Shown: positions 47,725 to 57,025 of the stretch, in pieces | How the letters are laid out: every line of letters begins with the position of its first letter | Numbering within the stretch: position 1 is the stretch's first letter | Source of the DNA: an archaeon HR01 | GTDB taxonomy: Archaea; Thermoproteota; Nitrososphaeria_A; Caldarchaeales; Caldarchaeaceae | Assembly: GCA_002898355.1 (NCBI GenBank) | Contig: BEHD01000002.1 | Span: 62,001-126,000 of the forward strand | Direction of reading: 5' to 3' | Length of the DNA: 64,000 nt | Notes under the pieces: model-generated | Told to the model about the DNA's origin: nothing | Databases searched by the model: none | What the model saw: the letters and a program-made list of their open reading frames with translations, nothing else | Made by a program: the position numbers and the translations under genes

Positions 47725-49332
47725 TTATCCTTCCACCACGTTGGTCTGGGACTGCTCTCTGAGGAAGGTGAGAAGGTAGTGGGGTCCTCCGATACCTTTC
47801 CCTGTTGCGCCGCTGGCCTTCCATCCGACGAATGTCTGGGCGCCCGGCCATGCACCGGTCGTGGCTCCCCCTCTCCTGTTGGCGTATGCTACACCGAACT
47901 CGATTTTGTTGAAGAAAAACTCCACCTCCCTAGGGTCTTCCGAGAATATCCCCGCTGTGAGGCCGTATTCCGTGTTGTTCGCCTCCCTCAAGGCCTCTTC
48001 AAGGGTCTCAAATTCGCTGACGAGGAGTATGGGTAGGAAGAGCTCCTGCTTGAATAGGATGTGGTCTCGGGGTAGCTTGTCTATTATGGTGGGCTGGACA
48101 TAATATCCCTTCTCCCATTCACCGCCGGACAATACTTCCCCGCCGTAGAGTATCTCTCCTCCATCCCTTTTAGCCATCTCCACATAGCGTCTAAAATTCT
48201 CCACGGCCCTCCTGTTTATCACAGGACCCATAAAGACCTCCCTTCTCCTGGGGTCTCCGACCTTCAGGGCGCTGGCCTCTCTAACCAGCTCCTCTAGAAA
48301 CCGGCTCTTTATCCCTTTCTGAAGGTATAGCCTCGACGTCGCAGAGCATTTCTGCCCGCAGTATCCAAAGGCAGCCCTCACCACACCCTGCACACCTTTC
48401 CTGATGTCGGCTTTATCAGTGACTATTGTTGGGTTCTTACTCCCCATCTCCAGCACGATGGGCTTGGGGTATGGCTGGGAAGATGTGAATCTGCGGTAGA
48501 GCCTCATCCCCACATCCTTCGAACCTGTGAAAGCTATCCCTGCCACGTCGGGGTTTGAGGTTATCTCCCCTTCGAAGGCTTCACCTGGCCCTGTAACGTA
48601 GTTGATGGCTCCCGCAGGGACTCCCGCATCTCTGAAGACTTGGTAAAGTAGGAGGCCTGAGAGGGGTGTCTCGCTGGTGGGTTTGAAGACCACAGTGTTA
48701 CCTGTTATCAACGCGCCTAGGATCATCCCGTTGGCCAGCATGAAGGGGAAGTTGAAGGGGGAGATGACGACCCAGACGCCGTATGGTCTAGCCACCATCT
48801 TACACCGCTCTCCAGGGCCTCCAGGCCCCATATCCCTGACATATCCCCTATTCTCCTCCATTATGCCTGCATAGTATCTTAGGGCGTCAATCGCCTCCCA
48901 GCACTCGGCAAGAGCCTCGGTCCTGTTTTTACCAGCCTCATATGTGATGACGGCCGCTATCTCGAACTTCCTCTCATCTATGAGTTGGGCCGCCTTCCTC
49001 ATGATATTCACCCTCTCCCGCCAGTCTAGGCCAGACCATTCGGCGAACCTAGCCTTGGCCTCCTCTATGGCCTGCGACATGTGTACGGCGTTACCCTTCT
49101 GGAAATACCCAACAACGATAGACGAGTCTATGGGGCTTCTCTCCTCGAACTCCCCATCGCCTGAGAAGACCTCCCTCCCACCAATATACATGGGATAGTG
49201 TCTCCCAAAATATCGGTCAGCCACATCTTTTAGAGCTCTCTCGTAGGCTGGATGGATGCTCTCATCGGCGAATAGGGAGACGTAGGTTATTTTCCCAGTT
49301 CCCGAGGACATCGGAAAACCCATGCCCATCAT
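47725..49332 (-). CDS. aldehyde dehydrogenase, 1-pyrroline-5-carboxylate dehydrogenase-like
   Basis: VVISPFNFPFMLANGMILGALITGNTVVFKPTSETP; GKNRTEALAE; FGYCGQKCSATSRLYL. Confidence 0.9.
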   Translation of the reverse strand: MMGMGFPMSSGTGKITYVSLFADESIHPAYERALKDVADRYFGRHYPMYIGGREVFSGDGEFEERSPIDSSIVVGYFQKGNAVHMSQAIEEAKARFAEWSGLDWRERVNIMRKAAQLIDERKFEIAAVITYEAGKNRTEALAECWEAIDALRYYAGIMEENRGYVRDMGPGGPGERCKMVARPYGVWVVISPFNFPFMLANGMILGALITGNTVVFKPTSETPLSGLLLYQVFRDAGVPAGAINYVTGPGEAFEGEITSNPDVAGIAFTGSKDVGMRLYRRFTSSQPYPKPIVLEMGSKNPTIVTDKADIRKGVQGVVRAAFGYCGQKCSATSRLYLQKGIKSRFLEELVREASALKVGDPRRREVFMGPVINRRAVENFRRYVEMAKRDGGEILYGGEVLSGGEWEKGYYVQPTIIDKLPRDHILFKQELFLPILLVSEFETLEEALREANNTEYGLTAGIFSEDPREVEFFFNKIEFGVAYANRRGGATTGAWPGAQTFVGWKASGATGKGIGGPHYLLTFLREQSQTNVVEG

Positions 49333-49532
49333 CTAATTTAAGCCTTCCCACATCCCGATTCTTTTATGGTGTGGAGGGTTATGGGGTGTAGAGAGGCTTG
49401 GAATCCTCTATTATGCGGGGCTCTACTCTCTTGAGGGAGATGTAGTATGGGGAGAGGCTTAGCAGGGCTTGATGGGTTGTCCCGGAGTAAAATCTGAGAT
49501 TGGAGACACCGGCTCTCTCAGCCTTCTATCTA

Positions 49533-50048
49533 TCACCTCTTCATAAGAAGGGTTTCTGTGGCTTTCAAGATGATGAGCACCGAGTCTCCAGGGGAAATTT
49601 TAAGACGTTTTAGGCTATCAGTCGTTATAACGGACTTCACTTCCTGGCGGTCGTCCAGGTCGACGCTAACCATGCTTATCACGTCTCCTTCAGTCACATC
49701 CTTCACACGGCCTGTGAGTATGTTTCTAGCGCTGAGTCTAAGTTCTATGAAGGATTTGACGAATCCTGGCCTGCGGATTGATTGGGCGGAGTAGTATGCT
49801 TCGAGGAGCTTGCGTCCCAGCTCCGTGAGATGCGTCATACCTTTGTATCTTCCTCCCCGGAAGGATTGGACGGGTTTGCCGCCTGCCCTCCTCTCAATAT
49901 CCTTCAACCAGTTTAGGGCTGTTCTGTAGCTGATACCCATCTGGAGAGAGGCTGAGGATATGCTGGATGTTCTGCTTATAGACTCGAGAAGCTCAAACCT
50001 ATCCTGTTCGAGGCTGAGGATCTTCCCCTCTAAGTTGATGACCACCAT
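49533..50048 (-). CDS. modE: ModE-like molybdate-responsive regulator (HTH + Mop/TOBE)
   Basis: LLESISRTSSISSASLQMGISYRTALNWLKDIER...LSARNILTGRVKDVTEGDVISMVSVDL. Confidence 0.88.
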   Translation of the reverse strand: MVVINLEGKILSLEQDRFELLESISRTSSISSASLQMGISYRTALNWLKDIERRAGGKPVQSFRGGRYKGMTHLTELGRKLLEAYYSAQSIRRPGFVKSFIELRLSARNILTGRVKDVTEGDVISMVSVDLDDRQEVKSVITTDSLKRLKISPGDSVLIILKATETLLMKR

Positions 50049-50050
50049 GG

Positions 50051-50068
50051 CCGATATGCACCGATATG
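50051..50068. promoter_or_regulatory. tandem ccgatatg repeats, candidate ModE operator
   Basis: ccgatatgca-ccgatatgaa, 10-bp period, between modE start (50048) and TATA-like ctatataagg of the divergent operon. Confidence 0.5.
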
Positions 50069-50093
50069 AATCACTAGGTCAAGCTATATAAGG

Positions 50094-50969
50094 ATGAGGA
50101 GTTTTTCCGGAGTTGTGATGAGTAGGAAATTCATTTTATCCCTCACATTGGTTATATTCGCATCGGCCGCCACCGCCCTATACGCGGCTACTCCAAGCCA
50201 GAAACCCATCGTTATCTACTCCGCACCAACCTTGAGGAACGTCTCAAACCAGCTAGCCATCCTGGCCGGAGAGCCGGTAGATATCCGAGTCTTTGGCAGC
50301 GTCGCCGCAGCCAACCTCATAAAGTCGGGGCGCATCCCCGACCTCTTCCTCACAGTTGACAGCGAGCTGAAGCACGGACTCAGCTATCGTAGGGAATACT
50401 TGTTAGGCCATTTCAGGCTGACCCTTGTCTGCCAGAAAGGTATTGAAAGCCTTGATACGTTAAAGACAGCGAAGATTGGGTTGGCAGACCCCAATCAAGC
50501 ACCCATCGGGTACAGGGCTTTAGCCGCAATATACCTGATAGCGAGAGAACATTTTCCAGAGCTCATAAACGAGGTCCAGCGGGACCTAAACATACGCTTT
50601 CAACATTCTGGAGACACCCTACTCATGGAGCTCTCGGAGATATCCGCTTCTGGGAGGTTCTTCTTGAGGCCAAACTTGGACATCGTGGGAACACTACTTG
50701 AGTCCAAGGGCGTAGACTGTATCTTCGCCCACTATCCATTCATAATAGTAAGAAACTACACCCAAACATACAGTATTATTGAACTGCCTACGAATCTGAA
50801 CTTCGAGACAGACCCGCCGTTCAAAATCGTGGCCAAGCTTGAAACCGGTGATATCGAGGTGAGACGGTTCGAAGCCTCGGCCCTCAGCTTTAGTGAGAGG
50901 GGCGATAGGCTGATCGAGGTGTTGAGGCTGGTTAACCTAGCCAGTGCTGGAATAAAGCCTGCTGGTTGA
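50094..50969 (+). CDS. molybdate/tungstate-type substrate-binding protein
   Basis: Signal peptide, IVIYSAPTLRNVSNQLAI...VFGSVAAANLIKSGRIPDLFLTVD; first gene of a Mod/Wtp-like ABC operon. Confidence 0.82.
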   Translation: MRSFSGVVMSRKFILSLTLVIFASAATALYAATPSQKPIVIYSAPTLRNVSNQLAILAGEPVDIRVFGSVAAANLIKSGRIPDLFLTVDSELKHGLSYRREYLLGHFRLTLVCQKGIESLDTLKTAKIGLADPNQAPIGYRALAAIYLIAREHFPELINEVQRDLNIRFQHSGDTLLMELSEISASGRFFLRPNLDIVGTLLESKGVDCIFAHYPFIIVRNYTQTYSIIELPTNLNFETDPPFKIVAKLETGDIEVRRFEASALSFSERGDRLIEVLRLVNLASAGIKPAG

Positions 50970-50975
50970 TGAGCT

Positions 50976-51671
50976 ATGAGTGGCTTTATGAAAACTGCCA
51001 TCGTAGCACTTGCTGGAGTCTATGTCGCCGTGCTCTATCTACCTCCGCTATTCTACCAACGTCTAACACTCCCCCCAGACCCCTTCACCTCTCTAGCGAA
51101 CACAGCATTGGCTGCGTCGGCGGCGTCGCTGCTGGCTTTTCCTCTGGCCGTATTGCTGGGGTTCTACATCGCTGCCAGAGGCCTAGCAGCAATCCTCCCC
51201 TTTCTGATGTTCGCGACTGCGATACCTCACATCGCTGTAGGGCTTATGCTTCTGCCGCTCTTTATAGCCCTCAACCTCGTGGACACATGGCCTGCCGTCA
51301 TCTTAACAATGATGTTTGTTTCGCTGCCGTTGGGTGTTGGCTCTATAGCTTCAGGGCTCTCCACCTCCGTCAAGTCTCTTGACGAATTCCTCACCTCGCT
51401 GGGTGTTGGAGAGCTTAGCAACGTCTGGATACATCTAAGGGCTATGGGGGTGGGAGGCGCAGTCTCATTCCTCCTTATGTGGTTGAGAGCGTTCTCGGAG
51501 CTTGGGGCACTCCTGATCGTGGGAAACAGGCCCCCGACGGTGGGCGTGTACATGTTCGAGCTTTTCCAGTCAAGCGGGGCTGAGACATCTGTTCCCTACG
51601 CCTTAATCGTGGCAACCATAGGCATAGCCTTCAGCGGATTACTTTACATCATTTCATGGAGGAGGGGTTAG
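50976..51671 (+). CDS. molybdate/tungstate-type ABC permease
   Basis: Multi-TM; FLTSLGVGELSNVWIHLRAMGVGG permease loop; RAFSELGALLIVGNRPPTVGVYMFELF. Confidence 0.85.
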   Translation: MSGFMKTAIVALAGVYVAVLYLPPLFYQRLTLPPDPFTSLANTALAASAASLLAFPLAVLLGFYIAARGLAAILPFLMFATAIPHIAVGLMLLPLFIALNLVDTWPAVILTMMFVSLPLGVGSIASGLSTSVKSLDEFLTSLGVGELSNVWIHLRAMGVGGAVSFLLMWLRAFSELGALLIVGNRPPTVGVYMFELFQSSGAETSVPYALIVATIGIAFSGLLYIISWRRG

Positions 51672-51672
51672 C

Positions 51673-52359
51673 TTGCTTGTTGTCGAGGGACTTGAGGTCG
51701 AGAGGAGAGGGCTCAAGCTGAAAGTCGATAGGCTTGTTTCATCGAGGGTAACCGTCATACTCGGGCGGAACGGTTCAGGAAAAACCACCCTCCTGAGAAC
51801 CATAGCGGGATATATAAAGCCTCGGAGAGGAGTCATAACGTTGAACGGCCGCGACATCACCAACCTCCCGCCGGCTGAGAGGGGGGTCGGCTACATGCCT
51901 CAACACCCGGTCAGACTCCCCTTCAAACCAAGAGACGCAATCCAGTACTTCGCCAAAGTTTTCAAAGTAAACCCGGAACCAGTAATAGATAAAATGTGTT
52001 TGGAGCCTATCCTGCGTAAAGAGAGACTGTCCGGTGGGGAGGGCCAGATACTGGCCCTAGCCATCCTCTTACTGAGGGGTGCGGGTCTGCTTCTGCTGGA
52101 TGAGCCGACTACAGGCCTTGACTTCCCCAACAGCGTCAATTTCTGGAATCTCGTCAAGTCCCTCAACATTCCGATGGTTTACGTCACCCATAGCCCCGTT
52201 GAGGCGGCTTCCGTAGGTGATGAAATATACCTCGTCGAGAACGGCATACTCAAGGGGCCTTTCGAGAACAAGCTGCGGAACAGGATTGAGGAGATGGTGG
52301 AGGAGCTTAACCTATACAAGAAGATGGCCGGAGAAGTAGAGTGGAGCCGTCTGGACTAG
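51673..52359 (+). CDS. molybdate/tungstate-type ABC ATPase
   Basis: ILGRNGSGKTTLLRTIAG, LSGGEGQILALAILL, LLLLDEPTTGLD. Confidence 0.88.
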   Translation: MLVVEGLEVERRGLKLKVDRLVSSRVTVILGRNGSGKTTLLRTIAGYIKPRRGVITLNGRDITNLPPAERGVGYMPQHPVRLPFKPRDAIQYFAKVFKVNPEPVIDKMCLEPILRKERLSGGEGQILALAILLLRGAGLLLLDEPTTGLDFPNSVNFWNLVKSLNIPMVYVTHSPVEAASVGDEIYLVENGILKGPFENKLRNRIEEMVEELNLYKKMAGEVEWSRLD

Positions 52360-52431
52360 AAGAGATAAACCGGGAATAAAGCAACCTCGGGGGTTTCTTG
52401 AGACGGCCACCGCCCTGATGGCTGAACCCCT

Positions 52432-53304
52432 CTACCTGGCCAGTTTGACGTTTTTCTCCCTACCAACCCTTGTCCGCACGACCTTGCCCTCGTTCTCGAG
52501 GTATTTGAGGACGGCGCTAACAGTTGACTTTGGTAGCCCGCTCTCCCTAACTATCTCTGACTGAGGTACGGAGCCTCCATGTTTTCTAATTATCTCCAAG
52601 ACCTTCTGGACGTCTCCATGTCCGGAGGGACTTTTCACCAACCGTTTTCCGAGGACGAAGGCCGCCACCGCTCCGGAGGCACCTGTGCCAGCCAGAATAA
52701 CGGCCAGCCCTCCAGCCGCCCAGCCGTCGGATTTCGCAGTCTCTACTGGTTTTAGGATGAGCCTCGGCTCTCCGTCGGAGAAAGACCTCTTACCCACCCA
52801 TTCTACATATCCGGGCCCCAAGCCGTCAGGTGGCGGTCCCACCTCTGAGAGAGACATTTTGGCCGGGTAGTCTATTCGCAGCCTCTCACCATCGAGGAGA
52901 AACAGGCCGCCCACGAAGACATCACCTACTCTCACCTCTCCATCCTGTGTAACTATAGCAAAACCCACCCACTTGAACTTCAGAGTTATGATTGCAACGC
53001 TCCCGCTCAACGTCTCTCCAAGTCGGACGCCCACTGTGAAGTTTTCCACAGCCATCTCCCTCCCGGTCAGGTTGGACGCCTCAGCCACTATCGTCCTTAT
53101 TCTATCGGCATAGCCTGCAGCTGTCTCGTTTAAACGGTCTACGGCCATCCTGAAAAGCTGCTCATCCCCCTCCCTCACAGGATATCTGTATTCGACGGCC
53201 CATTCAGCCGAGCCGTCGGGTGAGAGGGCAATCTTGTAGTAGGTGAACTGTGGGCTTGCCTGAAGAGGTACAGCCAGCAGAAGTAGGAGAGCCATCGACA
53301 GCAT
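52432..53304 (-). CDS. secreted/membrane protein with C-terminal cytoplasmic winged-HTH domain
   Basis: Signal-like start, TM, then VQKVLEIIRKHGGSVPQSEIVRESGLPKSTVSAVLKYLENEGKVVR. Confidence 0.8.
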   Translation of the reverse strand: MLSMALLLLLAVPLQASPQFTYYKIALSPDGSAEWAVEYRYPVREGDEQLFRMAVDRLNETAAGYADRIRTIVAEASNLTGREMAVENFTVGVRLGETLSGSVAIITLKFKWVGFAIVTQDGEVRVGDVFVGGLFLLDGERLRIDYPAKMSLSEVGPPPDGLGPGYVEWVGKRSFSDGEPRLILKPVETAKSDGWAAGGLAVILAGTGASGAVAAFVLGKRLVKSPSGHGDVQKVLEIIRKHGGSVPQSEIVRESGLPKSTVSAVLKYLENEGKVVRTRVGREKNVKLAR

Positions 53305-53364
53305 TCCGAGTAGGGTTAGGGTAAGCCTGCATGTAAATTTGTCTGCTCGACTTTTTTCGATTCG

Positions 53365-54300
53365 TCAGCTGTTTCTGCTGCCTCTGCCGTTTTGCCGGCC
53401 CCTCCCATCTTCTGCTACGTGGTTTTGGTCTCGTGGAGTTGTTTCAGGGGGGTGTTGGCTGTCTCCCCTTCCATTCCCACACCCCTCGCCAGCGATGTTG
53501 TCCTGCCGATGTCCTTGTCCATGCCTCCCATCTCCTCCTTCGGGGAATGTCTGGCTGCCGTCCATGTTCGGGGGGATACCTCCACCGCTCCTATTTTCAG
53601 ATGGGCCCCTCCATCCGTCTTCGCTTGCCTGGCTTGCGGTGCTGTTCCCCTCCTCACCGTACACCCTCCTCGACTCTCTGAATTCTTCAGCCAAACTCCT
53701 AGCGGCCTCCGAAACGTTTTCTCCGAACTCCCTGCCCAACTCCCTCAGCCTCTCGACCTTCTCCTTCACAACGTCTCGCAGCCCGGACCGCATCTCTTGG
53801 ATGAGATGGCCAAGCTTCTCGGACATTTTCACCGCAGCTTTCAGCTGGGCCCGTAGGTCGGCCAGCCCTGCAAGAAACTCTACACGGGATATGTTTCCGG
53901 CTGCGTAGGATTCTCTGAGCTCTTCAATCCGCTGCATTATCTCCTGAACCCTACTGAGACGTTCCTCGACGAAGTCCATTATCAGCTTGGTCTTATCCTC
54001 GAGGAGGGTGTGTAGCCTGACCCTAAACTCTAAGATTGTCTCGTTGATGAGCTCTTTATGCTCCTCTATTATTGACTTCAGCTCCTCTTTTAGCCTTAGG
54101 CCGAGGCTCGGCCGCTCGTCAGGGGATGCGCTAACCTGCGCCACCATCAATAATGGGAGTACGGCTGAAGATAGCGTAAGCAGAAGAACGAGAGAAATAG
54201 CCGGGAATCTCACCACGTACATGGCAGGGAAAACCTTGGAGAGCCGTCCTTTAAACTGCTCCATTTTGGAGACGCCATAATAAAGCCCTAGAAGCTTCAA
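53365..54300 (-). CDS. secreted coiled-coil protein with low-complexity G/N/Q/H-rich tail
   Basis: Signal-like N-terminus, long charged helical region, tail GGDGRHGQGHRQDNIAGEGCGNGRGD.... Confidence 0.65.
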   Translation of the reverse strand: MKLLGLYYGVSKMEQFKGRLSKVFPAMYVVRFPAISLVLLLTLSSAVLPLLMVAQVSASPDERPSLGLRLKEELKSIIEEHKELINETILEFRVRLHTLLEDKTKLIMDFVEERLSRVQEIMQRIEELRESYAAGNISRVEFLAGLADLRAQLKAAVKMSEKLGHLIQEMRSGLRDVVKEKVERLRELGREFGENVSEAARSLAEEFRESRRVYGEEGNSTASQASEDGWRGPSENRSGGGIPPNMDGSQTFPEGGDGRHGQGHRQDNIAGEGCGNGRGDSQHPPETTPRDQNHVAEDGRGRQNGRGSRNS

Positions 54301-54393
54301 AACGGTTCAGGACCGTTCTAACGTTTTTATGGCATACGGTTTAGGATAGCTTATACCGCCTAACGCTACATGGGCTGACGAGCTCCTACAGGT

Positions 54394-56745
54394 TCATAAA
54401 TGCTCCGGGTCAGGCTTTTTGACTATCTTCCAAAGCCTCCCCGGGTTTAGCGGTGTGCTGACTATCTCGATGTTGAAGCCCTTGAGCGCATTCTCCACAG
54501 CCGACGCTATAGCTGCTGCTGAAGGGATTGTAGCTCCCTCGCCAGCCCCCCTAACTCCGAGAGGGTTTGCCGTGGAATAGGTCTCAACATGCTTTATTGT
54601 GAAGTTGGGGAGCTCCACCGCTGTGGGCAATGCATAATCCATGAACGAGGTTGTGAGAAGCTGGCCCCTCTCATCATATACAATCTCCTCGAGCAAGGTT
54701 CCCCCTATCCCCTGGGCGGCCCCTCCCTGTATCTGGCCGTCGACGACCGCCGGGTTAAGTATTCTCCCGCAGTCATGTACCACTAGATACCGGGGTATGC
54801 GTATGCTGCAGGTCTCCAGATCTATCTCTGCTTGGACTATGTGGGCTCCGTAGGATATTGTCCAGCCCCGGGGGTCGTAGAAAACGGTCACCTCTAACCC
54901 TGGCTCGACCTCTTCAGGAAGCCCGAGGCCAAGGTTCGCCAGCCTTGCCACATCCTTAATATGCACGGCCTTCTCCCTCGCCTCCTTAACGTAAAAAACT
55001 CCCGAGTCGTATTCCAGGTCCTCCTCATTTACTTCCAGCATGTGGGCTGCTATCTTTCGGGCCTTCTCCTTTATGGCGTTGACAGCTTTGAATATTGCGT
55101 TGGAGCCAACTACAGCGCTCCTGCTCCCGAAGGTCCCATGGCCGTATGGGCATTCCTCCGTGTTGCCGTATATTATTTTTACATCGTCCAGCTCAAGGCC
55201 TAGCAAATCAGCCGCCACCTGGGCCAGCGTGGTCTCAGCCCCCTGTCCATGGGGCATCAGCCCTGTGAATATCGAGACTCCCCCATCAGGGTCAAACCTC
55301 AGGGTAACGCTTTCATGTCCTCCGTGAACCGTGCCGAGTATGCTGGGAGTTTTAGCGGGCCCAAAACCAGTCACCTCCACATAAAAAGCCATACCCACTC
55401 CCCTAAGTTTGCCATCCTCACAAGGATTAGAGCCTCTGCTGTCAAAATCGATAGACTCCACCGCCTTCCTAAGAACTGATTGAAAGTCTCCGCTATCGTA
55501 GAGTAGGCCAGTCGCCGCCCTGTATGGGAACTGCTCCCTCTTTATCATGTTCCTCATCCTAACCTCCGCCGGCTCTAGGTTAAGCTCCCTAGCGATGATG
55601 TCGACTATCCTCTCCATAACGAAGTTTGCCTCAGGCTGGCCAAAACCCCTGTAGGCGCTGGAGGTTGACTTGTTAACGGCCACGCAGTATAGCTCTATGA
55701 GAACGTTCCTTATATCGTAGGGGCCTGGCAGCATTAAAGCGGTAACGAGTGGGGGAGCTGTAGTCTCACGGGCAAGGTAGGCTCCTACGGAGGCGTACAT
55801 TCTATCCTGCAACGCGAGTATCCTCCCCGACTTGTCGAAACCAACCTTAGCGTAGTGTACCTGCTCACGTGCATGGTAGCCTGATAGGAAGAGCTCACGG
55901 CGTGAAGCAACCCATTTAACAGGCAGCCCTGTCTTCATGGAGAGCAGGCAGACAGCTATGTCCTCTGGATGATATTTGTAGTTCCCAAAACCCCCTCCCA
56001 CATCTCTGGCTATGACCTTAATCTTCTGCTGGGGTATGTCCAAAGCTAGGGATAAAGCCATCCTGACGCCGTGTGGTATCTGGGTGGCTGACCAGACTGT
56101 TAGCGTCCCATCCAACCGGTCATAGTGGGCAACTATTCCATGGGGTTCAAGTGGTGCTCCAGCCTGCCTATGTATCCTAAACCTCTTCTCAACTACGAAG
56201 TCTGCGGAGTTAAGAGCCTCCTCCGGGTTCCCCGCCCTTATAATTTTATGTTGATAGACATTATCATCTATCTCCTCGTATATCTTGACATCAGTTTTTA
56301 CCGCCTCCTCGACATCCAGCACCGCAGGCAGGGGCTCATACTCGACGCTAACCAGTTCAGCAGCATCCAGAGCCATGTACCGGTCATCGGCAGCTAAAGC
56401 AACAACCGGCTCGCCCACATACCTAACCTTCCCCGCAGCTAGGCAAAACTGCCTTGGAACTCTGACGCCGGGAGGCCGGTAGAGTAGGGGGAAGGTTCTA
56501 CCATCCTTCACCACATCTTCACCCGTTAAGACAGCCTTGACACTTGATAGACGTGTTGCATCCTGCAAATCTATCCTCTTAATCAAGGCATGGGCATAAG
56601 GACTCCGTACAAACGAGGCATAAAGCATCGTAGGAAGCTTGACATCATCTAGGAAAAAACCTCTCCCCGCCACCAATCTTACACCATTCTTTCTTCTGAC
56701 GCTTCTACCGATAAGACGGTTCTCAGTCACCAAACAGGTCAACAA
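54394..56745 (-). CDS. molybdenum hydroxylase (CO/xanthine dehydrogenase family) large subunit, second copy
   Basis: VIARDVGGGFGNYKYHPEDIAV, SAYRGFGQPEANFVMERI, MPHGQGAETTLAQVAADLL, NPLGVRGAGEGATIPS. Confidence 0.92.
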   Translation of the reverse strand: MLTCLVTENRLIGRSVRRKNGVRLVAGRGFFLDDVKLPTMLYASFVRSPYAHALIKRIDLQDATRLSSVKAVLTGEDVVKDGRTFPLLYRPPGVRVPRQFCLAAGKVRYVGEPVVALAADDRYMALDAAELVSVEYEPLPAVLDVEEAVKTDVKIYEEIDDNVYQHKIIRAGNPEEALNSADFVVEKRFRIHRQAGAPLEPHGIVAHYDRLDGTLTVWSATQIPHGVRMALSLALDIPQQKIKVIARDVGGGFGNYKYHPEDIAVCLLSMKTGLPVKWVASRRELFLSGYHAREQVHYAKVGFDKSGRILALQDRMYASVGAYLARETTAPPLVTALMLPGPYDIRNVLIELYCVAVNKSTSSAYRGFGQPEANFVMERIVDIIARELNLEPAEVRMRNMIKREQFPYRAATGLLYDSGDFQSVLRKAVESIDFDSRGSNPCEDGKLRGVGMAFYVEVTGFGPAKTPSILGTVHGGHESVTLRFDPDGGVSIFTGLMPHGQGAETTLAQVAADLLGLELDDVKIIYGNTEECPYGHGTFGSRSAVVGSNAIFKAVNAIKEKARKIAAHMLEVNEEDLEYDSGVFYVKEAREKAVHIKDVARLANLGLGLPEEVEPGLEVTVFYDPRGWTISYGAHIVQAEIDLETCSIRIPRYLVVHDCGRILNPAVVDGQIQGGAAQGIGGTLLEEIVYDERGQLLTTSFMDYALPTAVELPNFTIKHVETYSTANPLGVRGAGEGATIPSAAAIASAVENALKGFNIEIVSTPLNPGRLWKIVKKPDPEHL

Positions 56746-57025
56746 GCACGGTATAGCTGTTCATATTTAGCCTTTGGTTCTGAACCCACGCGGCCCATCT
56801 ACTCCATGTGGTCCCCGCCAATCTAGTGATGTTGAAAGTCCATATCGAGGGATGCCAGAATTTGTAGCCGGGGCGTAGCAGAGTTAATTACTGCATGATG
56901 TGAGAATAAAGACTCATGTTTTTAACCATATACGCTCTATTCCCGGTATTATATCGAAATCTCCGTCCCACAGCGAACAGTTGCATCCTCCCATCCGGAT
57001 GTTATCTTGTTGATAGCCTCTTTCT

